Below are positions 11,195 through 22,904 of a DNA stretch of 64,000 bases, piece by piece. The DNA is taken from the NCBI RefSeq assembly GCF_001039355.2, contig NW_019775970.1:62001-126000 (forward strand). Direction: 5' to 3'. Each line of letters opens with the position of its first letter. The stretch's first letter is position 1. A model generated the notes under the pieces. The model ran no database searches and was not told the origin of the DNA. It saw only the letters and a list, made by a program, of their open reading frames with translations. Source of the DNA: Lingula anatina. Its lineage: Eukaryota > Brachiopoda > Lingulata > Lingulida > Lingulidae. The translations under genes and the position numbers were made by a program.

Positions 11195-12335
11195 ACATTT
11201 TTATATGATATTTGGAGCACGGATTTCTTTAGTGAATTTGGAACCCTATCGGAGAAGGTCATCCCCAAACCAGGCCATCTTATAATCACCGGGGATATCA
11301 ATATTCACGTACATATTTCTCATTCCCGTATTCTTCCCTTCTGAATGAAATTATATTTTCTAGAGACCTTCAACAGCACATCAACTTCCCAACTCAACAA
11401 AAGGGAATACTCTTGACTTATTGATAACTCGCGCATCAGATAATCTTCTTTTTTCTGCTGACTCAACAGACTACTTGAATTCAGACCATAGTATCATAGA
11501 ATTCTGTCAGAATGTTGCTCGTCCTCCTCCGGTCAAAACTATACAACTTCACGTAGAAATCTGAAGAAAATTGACTCTGATGCCTTAAAGCAAAGCTTCA
11601 GTCTGCCTTTAACTCCTTCCTACCCGATACCAATGCTATTGGGAACAGTACCTCAGAAGATGTTGACACTATTCTGCATTCATATCACTACACCATAACC
11701 AGCATACTTGACGAACTCCGTAAGTCAACAGCACCATGATTTTGCAGTGAACTATCTGAGATGCGAAAATCAGTTAGAGAATGTGAGTTTAAATGGTGCA
11801 ACGCTGGTAAGGAAGTCCATCGTCAAATCTACAAAGAAAAATGTCCTGAGTATTGTCGATTGATCAACTGAAATTTGACTACCAAAAAAAAAATATATAT
11901 ATACCCCTGTACAACTCAGATACCACAAGTCCTTTTATGATTGTTGAGGAGTTAACCGGCTTTTAAAAATCAGCAGCCACCAATAAACCAACACTGTACT
12001 CCGATGAGCAACTTTTTCTGTGTTTTAACAACAAAATATAAACTTTTAGAAAATCCTTTTAGAGCGGAATTAACAACTCCATTCTACACGAAGCTAATCC
12101 ATCTACATCTCCGACATTTTTTAGAGAATTCTGAAAAGCTGATAAATACCTGCAAGCTAATAAGCAGAACTGGGCACCCTCCTAACTTTCCCCACCAAGG
12201 AATGCATAGGAAATTACTACCTTCCATTACTAAGCTTTTCAACACATCCCTTCAAAGCAGTGTAGTCCTTAGAAACTTCTAGAAGGCTGTAATCAGGCCA
12301 CTAATTAAAAAAGACCACTAGCCATCCGGACCCTA
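11195..12335 (+). pseudogene. Decayed LINE retrotransposon, endonuclease to start of RT
   Basis: In shifting plus-strand frames the translation shows non-LTR element signatures: an endonuclease GDIN-type motif (LIITGDINIHV near 11,275), a TLDLLIT segment (11,410), the SDH-type motif (LNSDHSIIEF near 11,478), a spacer with EMRKSVRECEFKW (11,760), and the pre-RT region RAELTTPFYTKLIHL (12,060), LPSITKLFNTSL (12,220) and AVIRPLIKK (12,285). This is the layout of CR1/L2/Jockey-type LINEs. Stops and frameshifts abound and the RT core and 3' end are missing, so it is dead. It lies where subfamily A's main exon would be expected downstream of the orphan signal exon. Confidence 0.75.
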
Positions 12336-12420
12336 TATTTGTTATAAGAAACACAAATATATTTTGTAACCCATAGAATATAACACACTGTTAATGATGC
12401 TTCAGTGTATAATTGTAAAT

Positions 12421-12533
12421 AGAACCCATCATATAACAGTATAAAAGCGCAGGAAAAACTTAAAGGAGTATACATACCCTTTGAAGTTTTTCTTGAGCTT
12501 TGGTACTGTTATCTGATGTTTTATGATGGGTTC
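12421..12533. repeat. Imperfect palindrome, about 110 bp
   Basis: Left arm starts AACCCATCATATAACAGTA and runs through AGGAAAAACTTAAAGG; the right arm is its approximate reverse complement, ending TTTTATGATGGGTT. The centre is GAGTATACATACCC. It lies in what was the intron between the subfamily A signal exon and its lost main exon, and one arm matches the A2 intron near 18,470. Confidence 0.6.
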
Positions 12534-12720
12534 TCTATGTGTTACAATTTTATTTTTTGTTTTTCTTATTACAAACTAACCCGTGTCCTTTAATTGCTTC
12601 ACTTTGATGTCCATTAAGTGTTCACTTTAGCCGTTCATGATTCTTGTAGACACCCGATTTAGAGAAGCCCAGCTTCTCAAAATATTCAGAAGACAATAAA
12701 AAATTCGTGCCTGGACCTAC

Positions 12721-12795
12721 CTTTACCAACTTCGAAGAGCAGATAGTTGGAACGACCATGAACAGGAGAAGAACTTTCAGATTGTTTGGGGACAT
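12721..12795 (-). pseudogene. Orphan signal-peptide exon of an EF-hand subfamily A gene
   Basis: 25 codons starting MSPNNLKVLLLFMVVPTICS and ending K-L-V-K, followed by an intact donor GTAGGT. It is a close match to the first coding exons of A2, A3 and A5 and keeps the 5' UTR acceptor upstream (TCTAG near 12,824). No subfamily A main exon lies on the minus strand downstream; a LINE remnant and B0 are there instead. The exon can be transcribed in principle but has nothing to splice to nearby. Confidence 0.75.
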
Positions 12796-13149
12796 TCTTA
12801 TGAATTCTGTATTGTTAAGGTCTCTAGAATAAAAGTAACAACCTACTAAAACTATATTCAACAATATTCATCGAGTGTGAAATACAAGTTTATGTAACAT
12901 ATTCTTGCTTTACTTTGCATACACAGGAACCTAGATATGCAATCTACAATCAACAATAAAACAGTGCCTGTATTTTGGTAGGTCTACATGTGGCAACATT
13001 TACAGCACACAAACATTGTAATATTATATGGTATGTATCATGAACACATTTTGGAGCTCGGTCGTTCAACTGAAATTGCCATGTTCGTAAACCTTCAATG
13101 CAGAGTTCATTCCTCAACATGTAAGTCTGTTCTATTTAGCTTTACTTAC

Positions 13150-13290
13150 CAAATGTCTGTTGTTTCTCTTAGAGGCCAGGCTTATGTAATGTCTTGTTTA
13201 AGTGAGCGTGGAGTATTTAAATGCAATCATTTCGCAGTATTGTCGGTATGAACATTGTCAGTCACGCGTGTCCCCTATTAGACATGATAC
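13150..13290 (-). promoter_or_regulatory. Subfamily A core promoter and non-coding first exon
   Basis: Minus-strand order: the CGAATAGGGGACACGCGTGA-type box (here TCTAATAGGGG near 13,277), GACAATACTGCGAAATGATT, the TATA-like GCATTTAAATAC (13,213-13,224), then the likely start region CGCTCACTTAAACAAGACA, and a splice donor GTAAGTAAAGC at about 13,149. The same arrangement precedes A2 (19.2 kb) and A3 (22.25 kb), which supports a short non-coding exon 1. Here it serves the orphan signal exon. Confidence 0.55.
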
Positions 13291-14160
13291 CAATCCCCTG
13301 ACACATCCATTTTTAAGAGCATACATTTGTACCACTGGATGTAAATAACATACTACATTTAATACGGGCTATAAGACAAAATAGGACATCCTGCATGTTG
13401 TCAAACATTTGAAAATCGTTAAAGCAGATTGCCTGTTGTGATAGATAGATAGATAGATAGATACTAGCGGTTGAATTTCGTTATGATCTGCCTACTCCAC
13501 TTCCTTACAATCTCCAAACTTTCACTGCAGTCAATCATACTAACCGTATCCAGTATAATTGGTTGTATTTAGGTGACGAAAATGATGATATATGTCCCAT
13601 GTGGCTTACATTCGGTAGACAATTTTTACCTGTCTTACGCAAATATCAGCTTTGTTCACTGTTATTCTCCTAATGAAATTAATTGTTATACAGGCTACCA
13701 AGTGTAGAAACGCGTTATTCACCTTATTATTTCTATTGTTGCGATTTTTGGATTCTTCGAAGCCATATTAGTCGCCAAATTTTGGGTGAAAGAAAAAAAC
13801 ATGCGATTAGTCCATCACAACTAAAAATTTTCACTATTGCTTGATAGAAAATTGTGCCTTCCCTTATCAATTGATACATGCTCTTCAAAAGCAAATAATT
13901 AGACCAGTAGACGCATCATGAAAACAAATAGGATAAATACAGGATCGTCAAACTATGCCCCTCAGTATATTGTAACAGGCCTGACTGTTCAGTCGACTGC
14001 GCAGGAACGTCCCTTATTAGCATTAATGTTAACTGCCCCCAGTGCCAACCACTCTTTAGTTCAACAGCTTAACACGCAAAGTGAAATATTTAATATGGAG
14101 AATATTGGCGGAAGATAACTACCATTTCAATTTTCGCCATTTCTGTTGGATTATTCGATT
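13291..14160 (-). repeat. Subfamily A distal upstream block
   Basis: Includes a TAGA microsatellite at 13,439-13,463, CTGCCTACTCCACTTCC, TTATTCTCCTAATGAAATT and the segment ending TTGGATTATTCGATTTGGGGTGT. Homologous to blocks at 15.5-16.3, 19.3-20.2 and, in reverse, 46.4-47.2 kb. Non-coding. Confidence 0.6.
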
Positions 14161-14425
14161 TGGGGTGTGGTATACCTAGAGGCCATTCCCAGAGACTATT
14201 GTATTAACTTTGGAGCAAACCATATTCGAGGGTATTCTCGCTTAATTGCAATTAACTTTGGCAGCTTAGATGTCTGTAACACCTGCTGAGGGAAATTTAC
14301 TATAGCATCTTGAGTGGGCGTCCCAGACGTCTAGGCCACTTGGGCTGAAAGCGATTTAGCAAGGGACCCCGGGGAAATGGATTGACCCTGTAAGATCGAG
14401 CTAGGGATGGCAGCCCAGTCTTACA
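14161..14425. mobile_element. Insertion of about 265 bp within a subfamily A flank
   Basis: In the related copies (16.9 and 20.15 kb) GGGTGTCACATACATGTCACATC is continuous. Here GGGTGT and TTACATGTCACATC are separated by about 265 bp of GC-richer unrelated sequence. No open frame or terminal repeat was recognised. Confidence 0.4.
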
Positions 14426-14569
14426 TGTCACATCAAACAAAACATTGCACTGCCAGCATATCCCACCTCTTTTTTTGATTTATATAGGGACTTTATACTT
14501 GTTATACGTGTATAAGGGTAGTGGATATGGCTCTTGATGGCGGAGCATCCATGCTCCATGCATCAATAT

Positions 14570-15050
14570 TGTTGTTGACATCGACAAATATATTACGTTA
14601 TCACAGCTACCTCAATGTCGCTGTAATAGGATCATGAATATTTGAGTACATTTTGTCTATGATTACTATAAAAGGGGGCGCACGCCACTTCTGGGTGCGG
14701 TCAGGTTGTTCTCTTCAGAATGTAATAAGGTAAGACACGTAAAACACTTTGGATATGTACATATTTAGTTGTTTATTTATTTCAATATAAAAGATTTGGT
14801 AAAACCGTCGTCACCTTTTCGTAGTTCATTAAGTCCGGTGATATTAGTATACAGTCATATTTTTATACCGATTATATATATATATATATATATAGTCGAC
14901 ATGTACGTTATCCCTTTAGACAATTGCTTTCCTGGCCGCCACGTGACTGTGTACGTAATCTTTAAGCTGCCGGATGTTGTGTAAGTATTATAGCTATATA
15001 TTTAATTTCATAGTTTTAGTCATGTTGTCGATATTTGCGTGTTCGTATTG

Positions 15051-15086
<36 letters not shown>

Positions 15087-15345
15087 TCTTTATTTTTGCA
15101 TATCTGTATGTCCACTTATTGTTATATATTTATTTATTTATTTATTATTATTATTTACTTGTTTTTTGTTTAGTTTCACCACATCAGAATTCACCTCAGA
15201 ATTTACCTCAGAATTCACTATAGATATCGCTATAAAAGTGTGCGTGAACAATAAAGGCGAAATTTAAAGATTCGTTTTGAGTTATAAATTGGTACACAGC
15301 AACAAATATCATATGTAAAACAATCATGCTATTATCCTAACGATA
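14570..15345 (+). mobile_element. Foreign block with TATA box, splice donor and simple repeats; possible solo LTR
   Basis: The subfamily A 3' flank stops near 14,569 and the subfamily A promoter exon resumes near 15,350. Between them, unrelated DNA begins TGTTGTTGACATC and ends GATAAACA. It holds a strong plus-strand core promoter (TATAAAAG at 14,667-14,674), a TCAG initiator-like site near 14,701, a donor AAG|GTAAGA at 14,729/14,730, (TA)n at 14,872-14,894, (CT)n at 15,055-15,082, and AATAAA near 15,249. TG...CA ends with promoter and poly-A signal fit an LTR, but no target duplication was found. Confidence 0.35.
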
Positions 15346-16330
15346 AACACGGGATGTCTTGTTTAAGTGAGCGTGGTGTATTGAAGTGCAATTATTTCGC
15401 AGTATTGTCGTTATGAGCATTATCAGTCACGCGTGTCCCCTATTCGACATGTTACCAATCCCCTGACACCTCCATTTTTAAAAGCATCATTTATACCACT
15501 GGATGTAAATAACAAACTACATTTATTACGGGGTATATGACAAACTATGACATCCTTTTGCCAAACATTCGAACATCGTTAATGCAGATTCTCTCTTTTG
15601 TGATAGATAGATAAAAAGATAGATAGATAGATGAATACTTGCAGTTGAATTCTTAATGATCTGCCTACTCCACGTCCTTACAATCTCCCTAAATTAACAG
15701 AAGTCAATCGTGCTAATCATATCCAGTATAATTAATTGTGTTTTGGTGAATAAAATTACGCTTTATATGGCTTACATTCAGCAGACATTTCTTTACCTGT
15801 TGTATGCGGATGTCGAGTTTCTTTATTGTTATTCTCCTGATAAAATTAATTGTCATACAGACTGCCAAGTGTAGAAATGTGTTATTCACCATATTATATC
15901 TAATTTTAGAATTTATGGATTCTTCAAAGCCATTAGTCTTCAAACTTGGGTAAAAGAAATAACCATGCTAGTTGTCCATCACGACAAAAAAGGTTCATCA
16001 TTTCTTGATAAAAAAATCTTTTTCAATTAATAGATGTTCTTCAAAAGCAATTAATAACGTCCGCAGACAAAACATGAAAATTTATAGGATAAATACAGGA
16101 TCACCAAACGCTGCACCTTGGTACATTGTAACTGGTCTGGTTATTCGGTCTAGAGTAGGAACATCCATTTTGTATATATTTGTATACAAAAGGCTCCCCC
16201 CCCCCCCCTTTGCGAGCTGTTTTATTGTTTAATAGCTTGACATGCAAGGTGGAATATTTAATATGGAGAATATTGGCGGAAGGTAAATACCGTTTCAATT
16301 TGCGCTATTAAGCCTGTACTATTAATGAAG
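15346..16330 (-). promoter_or_regulatory. Second orphan subfamily A promoter and upstream block
   Basis: Contains TAAGTGAGCGTGGTGTATTGAAGTGC (TATA-like box degraded to TTGAAG on the plus strand), GTATTGTCG, the CACGCGTGTCCCCTATTCGA box near 15,427, a TAGA tract (15,601-15,632) and the distal block up to the ATATTGGCGGAAGG segment. The donor and signal exon that should lie to its left are absent, replaced by the foreign block. Confidence 0.55.
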
Positions 16331-17504
16331 AACATACCGTGTACATCTTTTTGGGAGCCTAAAAGATGTATTCGTATATTCTTATTTTCCAGTTACAATG
16401 TATTCTCTTTTATCCTATAGTGCGTCATTACAATGTCATGATGTATCTCAAAGTCTTTTTCCAACATTACCTTATTTGGTAATGTAATAATTCCTCAGCT
16501 CTTACACAATGTCTATGATTATCCATTTTCCATAACTTTCCATCATTACGTCATTACCAAAGTGTAATCATTCTCTTATTAGGCAATGGTATGATACTTG
16601 ACCTTAGGTCGCGATTTCTATTAATATAGATTTATTATGTATCATCCTGAAGGAATGATAACTATATTCCCTTATTCTTCTTTATTATTGAACAACACAT
16701 GCACTCTTTAACTCTCTTACTTACACTGTTTAACCTCTAACAAATGTATATTGTATCAGTTATTAAATGTACAATATATCTCACTACGATCACAACTTTA
16801 TATCTGTACTTCTAATCATTTTCATTACGATATACACCCTCTCTTCAAATAAATTCGTCCTCGAATTCCTTCTTTTTTATTACGATATATCTGTTGGATC
16901 ATTCGAATTAGGGTGTCACATACATGTCACATCAAACAAAACATTACTCTCAAGTTTATCTCACCTTTTTTTTTATTTAGGTATAAGAAACTTGTTATTC
17001 AAGTACTAGAGGCAGAGTAAAATAACCAAGTTATGATTCTAAGGATTTATAGGTTGTATATGAGCACGGAAATAACTAATAAATCTAAAAGAGGAGTAAT
17101 GTAGAAAGAGAGAAAGAGAGAGAGAGACGCGGGTCAGACTGGTTGATTCATTATTTATTTTAAATAAGATATAAATTTATATGATAACCAAAAATAGAGT
17201 AGAGTCAATGGTTAAAATTCAATCTTGTCATGCCTTATCTTTGCTTGCCAGGCACTGTTCTGGGGAGAATCAACGTATAGGGAAAAATGACCATTAAAAA
17301 GTTGAAACTGATATTATCCTTAAGGACAAACTAACACTACATACCGCACCTGTCATATGTACAGCAACGCAGCTCCACAACACCGCACCCAAATGCAAAA
17401 AGGCAAAAGCAAAGCGAGTGCATACACGTTTAAAAATTCAAAAGGTGAATTTAATCCAAAAGGCCAGCCCTGAATTACAGGGGTACCTTTTTATAACCGC
17501 CGGC
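16331..17504 (-). other. Spacer and 3' flank of A2
   Basis: 16,331-16,860 is AT-rich with no recognisable gene. From about 16,875 it rejoins the family: GGATCATTCGAATTAGGGTGTCACATACATGTCACATC, then the GA-rich tract at 17,105-17,126 and the 3' UTR. On the minus strand AATAAATAATG near 17,153 could supply the A2 poly-A signal, about 345 bp after the stop. Confidence 0.45.
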
Positions 17505-18773
17505 TTAATAACGAATGCCTAAAAATACATCAGAGGGACTGGGCTCTTGACCAGCAAAGTAGTCTTCGAAACTGCCTATGAACTCTTTAGTATCAATTAT
17601 ACCATCCTTATTCCTATCAATGGCATCAAATATATCTTGAACCTTACCAGTGTTACGGAAAATAGTAAGGAAATTGGAATACTCATCTACCATCAATTTG
17701 CTATCGCAGTCAAGATCAAACGCGTCAAGCCAATCTTTTGAGATTTTCACGAGCTCGTCTCTTGTTATAGGTATTTCCACTTCGACAGCCCGAAGTATTT
17801 CTTGAAATGTGATGGAATTTGAAAAGTTTGTATATTCATTTGACCACCACAGGTGAAAGGCACTGTACAATATACCATTCACCGCCACGGCTCGCCAAGA
17901 TAGAAGAACTTGTTCAGCTCGCTCGGTTGTTGAATCGACGTATTCGTTTTCAGTCACCATGCCATCTTCATCAACGTCCATGATATCAAAGAATTCTCTG
18001 TACTTGAAAACCCCGTGTGCACTAAAGTTTCCTTTGGAGTTCTGAAATTAATAAATAAAAATTGATAAAATAAAATAAAACAAACATAACCTCTAAAAAA
18101 CATTGCCTATTGTTCACATTAATATTGTTTGTTTTTATAGCCGCCCCTTATCTTAACCCCCTTTATAATGGACGGCGTCCTTTCTGCATTCTTTTTGCGA
18201 CCAGGAAACATGTATTGCTGTGGTCGTAGAAATGAGGCACAATCATCACTTTGATTGCAGAATAAATGTTTAATGATCGGCCAGTTATCGGCAGAAAGGA
18301 AGGTTTTTTTATTTTCAAATGGGCCGTAATACGGGACGATGTAAGAGCGCCGCCCAGTGGTTGCTGCTCATTTGCACCAGTGACCTGTTGGTTCTCGGGT
18401 TTTCTCGCCGTTCACGTGTATTGCATTACACTTTAAAGTTTTTCCTGTGCCATAATCCTGTTATATGATGAATTCTCTTTACAATAGTACACTGGAGTAT
18501 CATTTATAATTTTCCATGCGTTACGAAATGTACTTTGTGTTCTTATAGCATATTTAACCCCTGTCCTTTAACTGTCGGACTTTGTTGTCCCTTTACTGTT
18601 TACAGTAGCCGCTTACAATTCTTGTAGACACCCGAATTTAAGTAGTCTATCTTCTTTAAATATACAAAAGACAATAACAAATTCGTATTTGGACCTACCT
18701 TTACCGTTTTCGAAGAGCAGAGAGTCTGAACGGCCATAAGAGGCAGCATAATTTTCAGATTTATTGGGGACAT
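17505..18773 (-). CDS. Secreted EF-hand protein, subfamily A (A2), two coding exons
   Basis: Exons are 18,699-18,773 (25 codons) and 17,505-18,041 (178 codons plus TAA), GT-AG intron in phase 0, 203 residues. The signal peptide starts MSPINLKIMLPLMAVQTLC. Loop 1 is DVDEDGMVTENE (residues 47-58), loop 3 DLDCDSKLMVDE (134-145) and loop 4 DRNKDGIIDTKE (167-178), all with canonical ligands. The region of hand 2 (LWWSNEYTNF) has no loop. The tail is QEPSPSDVFLGIRY. A non-coding exon 1 and promoter lie at 19.17-19.25 kb. The sarcoplasmic calcium-binding/photoprotein superfamily is the closest architecture. Secretion and calcium binding are inferred; biological role unknown. No lesion is visible. 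Confidence 0.88.
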
Positions 18774-19169
18774 TCTTATGAACTCTGAATTGCTAAGAAT
18801 TCTAAAACAAAAGTAAAAACCAACTTAAACTGTATTCAACAATATTCATCGAGTGTGAAATACAAGAAATACAAGTATTTATCACCCCTTCATATAAATA
18901 GATATCCTTGCTTTACTTTGCATACATAGGAACCTAGATATGCTATCTAAATTCAACAATAAAACAGTGTCTGTATTTTGGTAGGTCTACATGTGGCGAT
19001 ATTTACAGCACACAGACTGTGCAATATCATATAGCATGTATCATAAACCTTTTGGATCTCGTCGATAAACTAGAATTCCAATGTTCATGAACACTGAATT
19101 TAAAGTTGTCAAAATGACACCTTCTATACAGCATATATCCCTCAATATGTAATTCTAAACTTAACTTAC

Positions 19170-19300
19170 CAGATGCCTGTTGTGACTCTTTTAGAACCCA
19201 GTGTTATGTAATGTCTTGTTTAAGTGAGCGTGATGTATTTAAATGCCATCAATTTGTAGAATGGTCGGGATGAACATTATCGGTCACGAGGATCCCCTAT
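19170..19300 (-). promoter_or_regulatory. Promoter and non-coding exon 1 of A2
   Basis: TATA-like GCATTTAAATAC on the minus strand (19,235-19,246), with the conserved boxes CGAATAGGGGATCC and GACCGATAATGTTCATCCCGAC upstream. The probable start lies near 19,205-19,212 in CTCACTTAAACAAGACA. Exon 1 runs to a GTAAGT donor at 19,168-19,169, and the acceptor TTTTAG is at 18,802-18,803, just ahead of the coding exon. Confidence 0.55.
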
Positions 19301-19468
19301 TCGACATACCGTGTATTACCAATCCCATATGCCACCTTCATTTTTAAAAGCAAACATTTGTACCACTGGATGTAAACATCAAACTACATTTAATACGGGC
19401 TATGAGACAAATTAGGTCATCTTGTTGTCTATCACTTGAAAATCGTTCAAGCAAATTGTCTCTTTTGT

Positions 19469-19503
<35 letters not shown>

Positions 19504-20225
19504 GGATATTTCCGGTTGAATCTCTTGATGATCTGTCTACTCCACTTCTTTACAATCTCCAAACATTTGCTGCAGTCAATCATAATAATCATATCCAATA
19601 TAATTAATTGCATTTTGGTGATGAAAATGATAATTTCGCATGTCGCTTACATTTGGTAGACACTTTTTTACCTGTCGTAAACGGATGTCGGCTTTTTTTA
19701 TTGTTATTTTCCTTATAAAATTAATTGCCATACGGGATGCCAAGTGTGGAAATGCGCTATTCACCTAATTATTTCTAATGTTGGAATTTACGGATTCTTC
19801 GAAGCCATTAGTCGCCAAATGTTGCGTAAAAGAAATAACAATGCCATTCGTCCATCACGACTAAAAATGTTCATCATTGCTTGATCAACAAATATGCCTT
19901 ATCACTTTATTAAAAGTTCTTCAGAAGCAATTTTAATTAAAATTAGGTCAGCATACAAAAGAGGAAAATATATAGGATAAATACAGTACATTGGTACATT
20001 GAAACTTGACGGACTTTTAAGTCGACTGAGTAGGAACGTCCCTCGTTCGCAGCTGTGCAAATATAAGACGCGAGATGCTTTATTGTTCAACAATTTGACA
20101 TGCCAAGTGGAATTTGCGCCATATCTGTTGGAGCAATCGAATTGGGATGTCTCATACTTACATGTCACATCAAACAAAACATTACACTGCCAGTTTATCC
20201 CCTCTCTTTTTATTTAGGTATAAGA
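19301..20225 (-). repeat. Subfamily A distal upstream block
   Basis: Contains (TAGA)n at 19,469-19,508, CTGTCTACTCCACTTC, the TTATTTTCCTTATAAAATT segment and the CTGTTGGAGCAATCGAATTGGGATGTC segment that adjoins the next unit's 3' flank. Non-coding; the apparent ORFs on both strands are not conserved between copies. Confidence 0.6.
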
Positions 20226-20384
20226 AACTTGTTATTCATGTACTAGAGTGGTAGTTATGTCTCTCGGGGCAGGGCGTCCCTGTTCCATGCATAACCATCA
20301 CATGTAAAATAAGCAAGATATGATTCTAAGGATTCATCGGTTGTATATGAACACGGAAAACACTAATTAAATCTAAATGAAGAG

Positions 20385-20437
<53 letters not shown>

Positions 20438-20802
20438 CGCAGTTTCATCCAATGGATTATTCTAAATAAAATATATGTATATGATAACCAAGCATAGAGT
20501 AGAGCCAATGGTTAAAATTCAATCTAGGCATGCCTTATCTTTGCCTGCCTAGCACTGTCCCGAGGAGAATCAACTGATGGGGAAAAATTAACTGATTTAA
20601 AACGTTGCAACTATTATTCATCTTCCAAACAAACTATCATTACATAACGCACGTACCTGTCATATCTAAAACAGCGCAAAACAACAACAGTGCACCCAAA
20701 TGCAAAAAAGGCAAAAACAAAGCGAGTACACGTTTAAAACTTCAAAAGGTGAAATGCAATCTCAGCTCTGAATTACATGGGTACGTCTTTACTATCGCCG
20801 GC
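20226..20802 (-). other. 3' flank of A3 with (GA)n tract
   Basis: (GA)n at 20,390-20,434 occupies the GA-rich spot seen after A2 (17.1 kb) and A1 (1.39 kb). The remainder is the shared 3' flank including CCGAGGAGAATCAACTGATG. An apparent plus-strand ORF over 20,605-21,120 is the antisense shadow of A3. Confidence 0.6.
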
Positions 20803-21798
20803 TTAGTAACGACTGCCGAAAAAGACATCAGAGGGGCTGGGATCTTGACCAACCCAGTAGTCCTCAAAACCATCTATGAACTCGTTGGTATCTATCACAC
20901 CATCCTTATTCCAATCAATGGCATCAAATATATCTTGAACCTTACCAGTGTTACGGAAAATAGTAAGGAAGTTGGAATACTCATCTACCATCAATTTGCT
21001 ATCGCAGTCGAGATCAAACGCGCCAAGCCAATCTTTTGCAAATTTGACGTTGTCTTTTCTTTTAATAGGGAGTTCAATTTCGTCAGCCCGAAGCATTTCC
21101 TGAAATGTGATGGATTTTGAATAGTTGGCGTATTCATTTGACCACCACACTTGAAATGCACTATACAATATACCATTCACTGCCATGGCTCTCCAAGATG
21201 GGAGAACGTGTTCGGCTCGCTTGGTTGTTAAATCGACGTATTCTTCCTCTGACACCATGCCATTTTCATCAACGTCCATTATATCAAAGAATTTTTTGTA
21301 CTTCAAACTCCAGTGCGCACTAAAATTCCCTTTGAGGATCTAAAATAAAAAAAAAACTGTAAAACAAATATTACCTATTGTTTGCCATAACTTTAATTAT
21401 TTGTTTTTACAGCAGCACATTATCACTTTATCATTGCTCCAAACACAAATGACCAAGTGACTAGTGTGGTTTCTTGCAGTTTACCTTTATAACATTATGC
21501 TTTAAAATTAATCCTGCGCTATTATCCTATTATAAAATGGGTTCTATTTACAATAGTACACTGAAGTAAACGTATCATTTAAATTTTTCCATTTAACTGC
21601 CGCACTTTGTTGTCCATTTACCTTTTACAGTAGCAGTTTGCAATTCTCGTAGACGACGGATTTAAAGTAGTCTAGCTTCTTAAAATATTCAAAAGACAAT
21701 AACAAATTCGTGCCTGGACCTACCTTTACCATTTTCGAAGAGCAGATAGTCTGAACAACCACAAGAACGAGAAGAATTTTCAGATTGATTGAGGACAT
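20803..21798 (-). CDS. Secreted EF-hand protein, subfamily A (A3), two coding exons
   Basis: Exons are 21,724-21,798 and 20,803-21,339, phase 0, GT-AG, 203 residues. The signal peptide starts MSSINLKILLVLVVVQTIC. Loop 1 is DVDENGMVSEEE (47-58), loop 3 DLDCDSKLMVDE (134-145) and loop 4 DWNKDGVIDTNE (167-178); hand 2 is degenerate (VWWSNEYANY). The first residues of exon 2 (ILKGNF) replace NSKGNF of the sister copies. The tail is GQDPSPSDVFFGSRY. Promoter at about 22.25 kb. The reading frame is intact throughout. Function beyond secreted calcium binding is unknown. Confidence 0.88.
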
Positions 21799-22214
21799 TC
21801 TTATATAAATTCTGTATTGTTCAGATTTCTAAAACAAAAAAATAAACAACTTAAACTAAACTCAACAATATTCATGTGAAATACAAATTTACATAGCTCC
21901 CTTCATATAAGAAAATATTATTGCCTTACTCTGCATACATACCTGTAGGAACGTAGATATGCAATCTACAGTCAACAATAAAACAGTGCCTGTATTTTGG
22001 TAGGTCTACCTGTGGCGACGTTTACAGCACACAAACAGTGCAATATCATATGGTATGTATCATGAACGCTTCGGAGTCGGAGTTCGGTCGTTCAACTGAA
22101 ATTCCAATGTTCACAAACATTGGATCTTAAAGTTGTTGAAATGGCTGAAGTTGTTGACACCTTCAATGCAGACTATATCCCTTAATGTAATGCTACTTAG
22201 CTCTACGTAGCTTT

Positions 22215-22365
22215 ACTTACCAGAGGTTTGTTGCTTCTCTTTCTGAACTCAGTATTACCTATTATTTGTTTCAATGACCGTGGTGTATTTAAATAACGTT
22301 CATTTCGCATTATTGTCGGTATGAACATAATTAGTCACGCGTGTCCCCTATTCGACATGTTGCAA
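22215..22365 (-). promoter_or_regulatory. Promoter and non-coding exon 1 of A3
   Basis: Same order as A2: CGAATAGGGGACACGCGTGA box (near 22,338-22,353), ATACCGACAATAATGCGAAATG, a TATA-like TTATTTAAATAC (22,284-22,296), and a GTAAGTAAAGC donor near 22,219. The CTCACTTAAAC start region is altered here to GTCATTGAAAC. Confidence 0.5.
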
Positions 22366-22556
22366 ACTTTCTGACACCTTCATTTTTTAAAGCATCCATT
22401 TGTTCCACTGGATGTAAACATTAAACTACATTTAATACGGGCTAAGAGACAAATTAGGTCATCTTGTTGTCAAACATTTGAATATCGTTCAAGCAGATTG
22501 TCTCTTTTGTGATAGATAGATAGATAGATGGATAGATGGACAGACAAATAGAGAGA

Positions 22557-22588
<32 letters not shown>

Positions 22589-22739
22589 AAAAGACACTAG
22601 CAGAAGAATCACTGAATGATCTGCATGCCTAAGCTCTTCTTATAATCACGCTTGATTGTTAATACCACAGGACAACACTAATTTTCTGAGTGGTTCACGT
22701 GGTTTCTCATCGAGTCCTAGCAAAGCAAACCCGTCTTAA
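22366..22739 (-). repeat. Truncated upstream block with TAGA and CAGA tracts
   Basis: TAGA units at about 22,511-22,530 grade into CAGACAGA at 22,560-22,590. The block is cut near 22,610 (GATCTGCATGCC), after which B-type 3' flank begins. The same junction occurs at 30.4-30.6 kb. Confidence 0.5.
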
Positions 22740-22858
22740 TGGACTACCTTGGGGCTCAATATCATAAGTTTATTTATACACAGCAATCAAAAAGTTGAAG
22801 GTGTCCATGAACTAGAGAAGAATAAAAATAATCACTTAAATATTTACATGAAATAAAG

Positions 22859-22860
<2 letters not shown>

Positions 22861-22902
<42 letters not shown>
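22861..22902. repeat. (TA)n microsatellite
   Basis: About 21 TA units inside the B1 3' flank, at the point where the sister copies (30.7-31.1, 34.1-34.4 kb) have several hundred bp of unique flank. The repeat marks a deletion. Confidence 0.85.

Positions 22903-22904
<2 letters not shown>

Noticed and set aside
14974-15267. 97-codon ORF
   Set aside because: Composed largely of a (CT)n tract and TTA-rich repeats.
20605-21120. 171-codon plus-strand ORF
   Set aside because: Antisense of the A3 main exon, whose EF loops and splice sites are on the minus strand.
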